Of a stretch of 64,000 bases of DNA, positions 61,700-64,000 are shown piece after piece (positions within the stretch are counted from its first letter, which is position 1; every line of letters starts with the position of its first letter). This stretch comes from an uncultured Prevotellaceae bacterium (lineage in GTDB: Bacteria > Bacteroidota > Bacteroidia > Bacteroidales > Bacteroidaceae). The position numbers and the translations under genes are program-made. The DNA lies in assembly GCA_946405695.1 (NCBI GenBank), contig CAMJIA010000002.1, forward strand, positions 1-64,000. The letters are read 5' to 3'. The notes under the pieces are model-generated. The model worked only from the letters and a program-made list of their open reading frames with translations. It was not told the DNA's origin and did no database searches.

Positions 61700-63304
61700 A
61701 TGAAAAGATTTGTTTTAGTAGTAATATTATCATTAGTAGTTTGTTTTGTAACCGTTGATGCTGCTGGGAAGCGTCCCAGCAGCTCAGACGGATTTTTTGT
61801 TGAGAACCCGATGCTATGGGCTGATGTGCCCGACCCCGATATCATACGCGTAGGCGATACCTATTATTTGGTGAGTACCACCATGCACCTGGTGCCAGGT
61901 GCTCCTATCATGCGCTCCAAGGACCTGAAGAACTGGGAGACCATTGGTTACGTGTATGACCGTCTCACCGACTCCCCCAAGTACGACCTGCAAGAAGGTA
62001 CCGTCTATGGTCGTGGTCAGTGGGCTACTTCCCTGAAATACCACAATGGTCGCTTCTATGTGCTCTTCGCTCCCAACGAGCAGGGCGCTATGGGCGACAC
62101 CTATATCTATAGTACTGAGGATCCTGCCGGTGAGTGGACGCTGGTATCACGTATGCGCCACTTCCACGACTGTTCGCTGTTCTTCGATGACGACAACCGT
62201 GTATATGTCATCTATGGAACTGGTGAGCTGATGGAGCTGAAGCCCGATCTCTCCGATGTCATTGAAGGTACCCACATGCGGATATTCCAGCGTGAGGCCG
62301 ACGAGACCGGTCTGTTGGAAGGTTCACGTGTCATCAAGCATAACGGTCGCTACTACCTGCTGATGATTTCCCACGTCTATGCACCAGGACGTCATCGTCG
62401 TGAGGTATGCTACCGTGCCAATGATATCCATGGCCCCTACGAGAAGACTACCATCCTGGAGTCTGACTTCGGCGGTTTCTCCTATCTGGCACAGGGTACC
62501 ATCGTCGATTCACCCGATGGTGACTGGTATGGCATCATGTTCCAGGATCGTGGCGGTGTAGGTCGTGTACTGACGCTGTCGCCTGTCCGCTGGATTGATG
62601 GCTGGCCTATGCTGGGTGACGAGATGGGTCGTGTACCCGACAAGGTACGTCCTTTGGTCAGTGGTCAACCTGAGAAATCAATCATCTGCAGTGACGACTT
62701 CTCTGCTGAGAAGCTCGGTTTGCACTGGCAGTGGAACCATAACCCCGTCAATACTGCTTGGTCACTGACCGAGCGTCCCGGATTCCTGCGTCTGAAGACC
62801 AGTCGCGTAGTCCCCAACCTCTACCTCGCTCCCAATACGCTGACGCAGCGTATGAAGGGTCCGAAGTGTAGCGCCGTTGTTGTCCTCGACCTGTCACACA
62901 TGAAGGCTGGCGACCGTGCTGGTTTTGCCGCTTTCAACGACGAAACGGGGGCGCTGATGGTCAAGAAGGACGGCAAGAAGCTCACGCTCTGTGCTGCTGA
63001 GCTCTCTGTCAAGCTGTCTCAGCGCGACAAGGTCGTCGAGGATGCCACAGAGAAGATGATCGAGAGCATTCCCTTGAACACTAATAAGATATGGCTGCGC
63101 ATCGATGGCAACTTCGTGCCACGTACCGATATCGCCACTTTCTATTACAGCCTCGACGGTGAGAACTGGCAAAAGATGGGTAACGACTATCGCATGCGCT
63201 TCGATTGGCAGCGTTTCTTCATGGGTTCGAAGTATGCCCTGTTCAATTTCGCAACACAAAAGACCGGCGGCTATGTTGACGTCGACTCCTTTACAATAGA
63301 ATAA
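61700..63304 (+). CDS. GH43 beta-xylosidase/alpha-L-arabinofuranosidase
   Basis: The product is 534 residues from MKRFVLVVILSL, which gives a signal peptide; a TTG further upstream lies inside the promoter. A five-bladed GH43 propeller (about 35-320) has its general base in DVPDPDIIR (Asp45), a modulating Asp in FHDCSLFFDDD and the acid in LLEGSRVIK (Glu207). The C-terminal 200 residues form a beta-sandwich (FSAEKLGLHWQWNHNP, MKAGDRAGFAAFND) typical of GH43_12-like enzymes with a CBM91-type domain. It would release xylose or arabinose from arabinoxylan pieces. Confidence 0.9.
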   Translation: MKRFVLVVILSLVVCFVTVDAAGKRPSSSDGFFVENPMLWADVPDPDIIRVGDTYYLVSTTMHLVPGAPIMRSKDLKNWETIGYVYDRLTDSPKYDLQEGTVYGRGQWATSLKYHNGRFYVLFAPNEQGAMGDTYIYSTEDPAGEWTLVSRMRHFHDCSLFFDDDNRVYVIYGTGELMELKPDLSDVIEGTHMRIFQREADETGLLEGSRVIKHNGRYYLLMISHVYAPGRHRREVCYRANDIHGPYEKTTILESDFGGFSYLAQGTIVDSPDGDWYGIMFQDRGGVGRVLTLSPVRWIDGWPMLGDEMGRVPDKVRPLVSGQPEKSIICSDDFSAEKLGLHWQWNHNPVNTAWSLTERPGFLRLKTSRVVPNLYLAPNTLTQRMKGPKCSAVVVLDLSHMKAGDRAGFAAFNDETGALMVKKDGKKLTLCAAELSVKLSQRDKVVEDATEKMIESIPLNTNKIWLRIDGNFVPRTDIATFYYSLDGENWQKMGNDYRMRFDWQRFFMGSKYALFNFATQKTGGYVDVDSFTIE

Positions 63305-63328
63305 CACTAACTAATTTATCAACTAATT

Positions 63329-63380
63329 GACAACTCCACTTTGCAAATGTAAAAGTTCTGCAGAGTGGAGTGTCTTTTTT
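63329..63380 (+). terminator. terminator after the GH43 gene
   Basis: A stem GACAACTCCACT against AGTGGAGTGTC (one bulge) is followed by six T. Confidence 0.75.
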
Positions 63381-63447
63381 GTGTCATTATACAGCGAATA
63401 TACAAAAATGCGTGTTGCTTTTACGCTTTTCTTCGCTGACTTTTTCG

Positions 63448-63455
63448 TACCTTTG
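63448..63455 (+). promoter_or_regulatory. -7 box of the DASS symporter gene
   Basis: TACCTTTG, 29 bases before the ATG at 63485. Confidence 0.65.
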
Positions 63456-63484
63456 CAGTCGCAAAAAAGTAACATAATCAAACC

Positions 63485-64000
63485 ATGTTTAATAATTACA
63501 AAGGATTCCACCTCGTTGATACGTATCATGCTATGCGTCATCAGCGCAAGTACCATCCTACCGATGGTACCAAACGCGTTATCAAGATTGCTTTGGTGGC
63601 GCTCGTCACATTATTATTATGGAATATGCCTACCGAGTGGTTCGGCATCCAGAACCTTACCATCGTCCAGCAGCGCGTCATTGCCATCTTCGCCTTTGCC
63701 ACGCTGATGTGGATTCTCGAAATCGTCTCCTCATGGGCTACGTCCATTGCCATCATCGTCATGATGCTGCTATTCTGTACGGACAGTGGTATCTCACCGA
63801 TGGTCAACGAAGAGGAGGTGGGCAAGCTGCTCTCTTACAAGGGTGTGATGGCTTGCTTTGCAGACCCTGTTATCATGTTGTTCATTGGTGGTTTCGTGTT
63901 GGCTATCGCTGCCACGAAAACCGGTCTCGATGCACAGCTGGCCAAGGTGCTCCTCCGTCCCTTCGGTACAAGGAGTGAGATGGTGCTGTTGGGTTTCCTG
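63485..64000 (+). CDS. DASS family anion symporter, N-terminal part
   Basis: The frame is open to the window end (172 codons) from ATG at 63485, and the gene continues past the edge. The product starts MFNNYKGFHLVDTYHAMRHQ and has hydrophobic segments with the SLC13-type stretch FAFATLMWILEIVSSWATSIAI and DPVIMLFIGGFVLAIAATKTGLD, matching the divalent anion:Na+ symporter family (sulfate, dicarboxylates). About two thirds of the protein is missing, so the anion cannot be inferred. Confidence 0.8.
   Translation, partial: MFNNYKGFHLVDTYHAMRHQRKYHPTDGTKRVIKIALVALVTLLLWNMPTEWFGIQNLTIVQQRVIAIFAFATLMWILEIVSSWATSIAIIVMMLLFCTDSGISPMVNEEEVGKLLSYKGVMACFADPVIMLFIGGFVLAIAATKTGLDAQLAKVLLRPFGTRSEMVLLGFL

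Overview
The window looks like a chromosomal segment of a gut or rumen Prevotella-type bacterium (Bacteroidota, Prevotellaceae). The evidence is SusC/SusD proteins, lipoproteins cut just before Cys, repeated TAnnTTTG promoter -7 boxes (the Bacteroidota sigma factor signature) with little Shine-Dalgarno use, a TGS-domain nucleoside kinase, an Oar-like TonB receptor, and secreted proteins ending in a short GLYIVNGKKVI(I/V)K-type tail. No tRNA, rRNA, insertion sequence, prophage or CRISPR array was seen. Both window ends lie in or beside ordinary genes, and the last gene is cut by the window edge.

Layout. (1) 1-4043: a structured leader, a 1182-aa secreted repeat protein and a 52-aa acidic peptide gene. 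(2) 4173-7340: an 11-nt periodic repeat array, then a housekeeping block with comF-recX-prmC on the minus strand and ribD divergent. (3) 7404-23117, all minus strand: a beta-glucan-type polysaccharide utilization locus. Its promoter lies before two GH5 lipoproteins, followed by a GH94 phosphorylase, a GPH-type symporter, SusC, SusD and a surface glycan-binding lipoprotein. Upstream is a membrane propeller-AraC regulator with no kinase or receiver domain. (4) 23266-39871: central metabolism and housekeeping genes, namely korA-korB, a nucleoside kinase, a Na/Pi cotransporter, an Oar-like receptor, an M16 peptidase, and metK-DUF4271-hemD-rnpA-yidD. (5) 39872-42106: a 22-nt periodic array of small palindromes, then a second secreted protein plus acidic peptide pair. 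(6) 42238-59682: a 17-kb single-promoter operon for complex xylan: carboxylesterase, CE1-like esterase, GH10, alpha/beta hydrolase, GH3, CE15, GH27, two thioredoxin-fold secreted proteins and a CDF metal exporter. GH97 and GH43 follow with their own promoters, and then the start of a DASS anion symporter.

How the genes fit together. In the minus-strand locus, cell-surface GH5 enzymes would cut a beta-1,4-glucan-type chain. SusCD and the binding lipoprotein would import oligosaccharides, the symporter would move them over the inner membrane, and the GH94 enzyme would phosphorolyse them, saving ATP. In the plus-strand operon, GH10 and GH3 act on the xylan backbone, while CE1 and CE15 esterases, GH27, GH97 and GH43 remove feruloyl, glucuronoyl, galactosyl and arabinosyl or xylosyl decorations. 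That set fits a cereal-type glucuronoarabinoxylan. This operon has no SusCD of its own.

The least explained items are the two pairs of tailed secreted protein plus small acidic peptide, the 11/22-nt periodic intergenic arrays beside them, the kinase-less propeller-AraC regulator, and short intergenic-type repeats that seem to have entered ribD and the GH94 gene.
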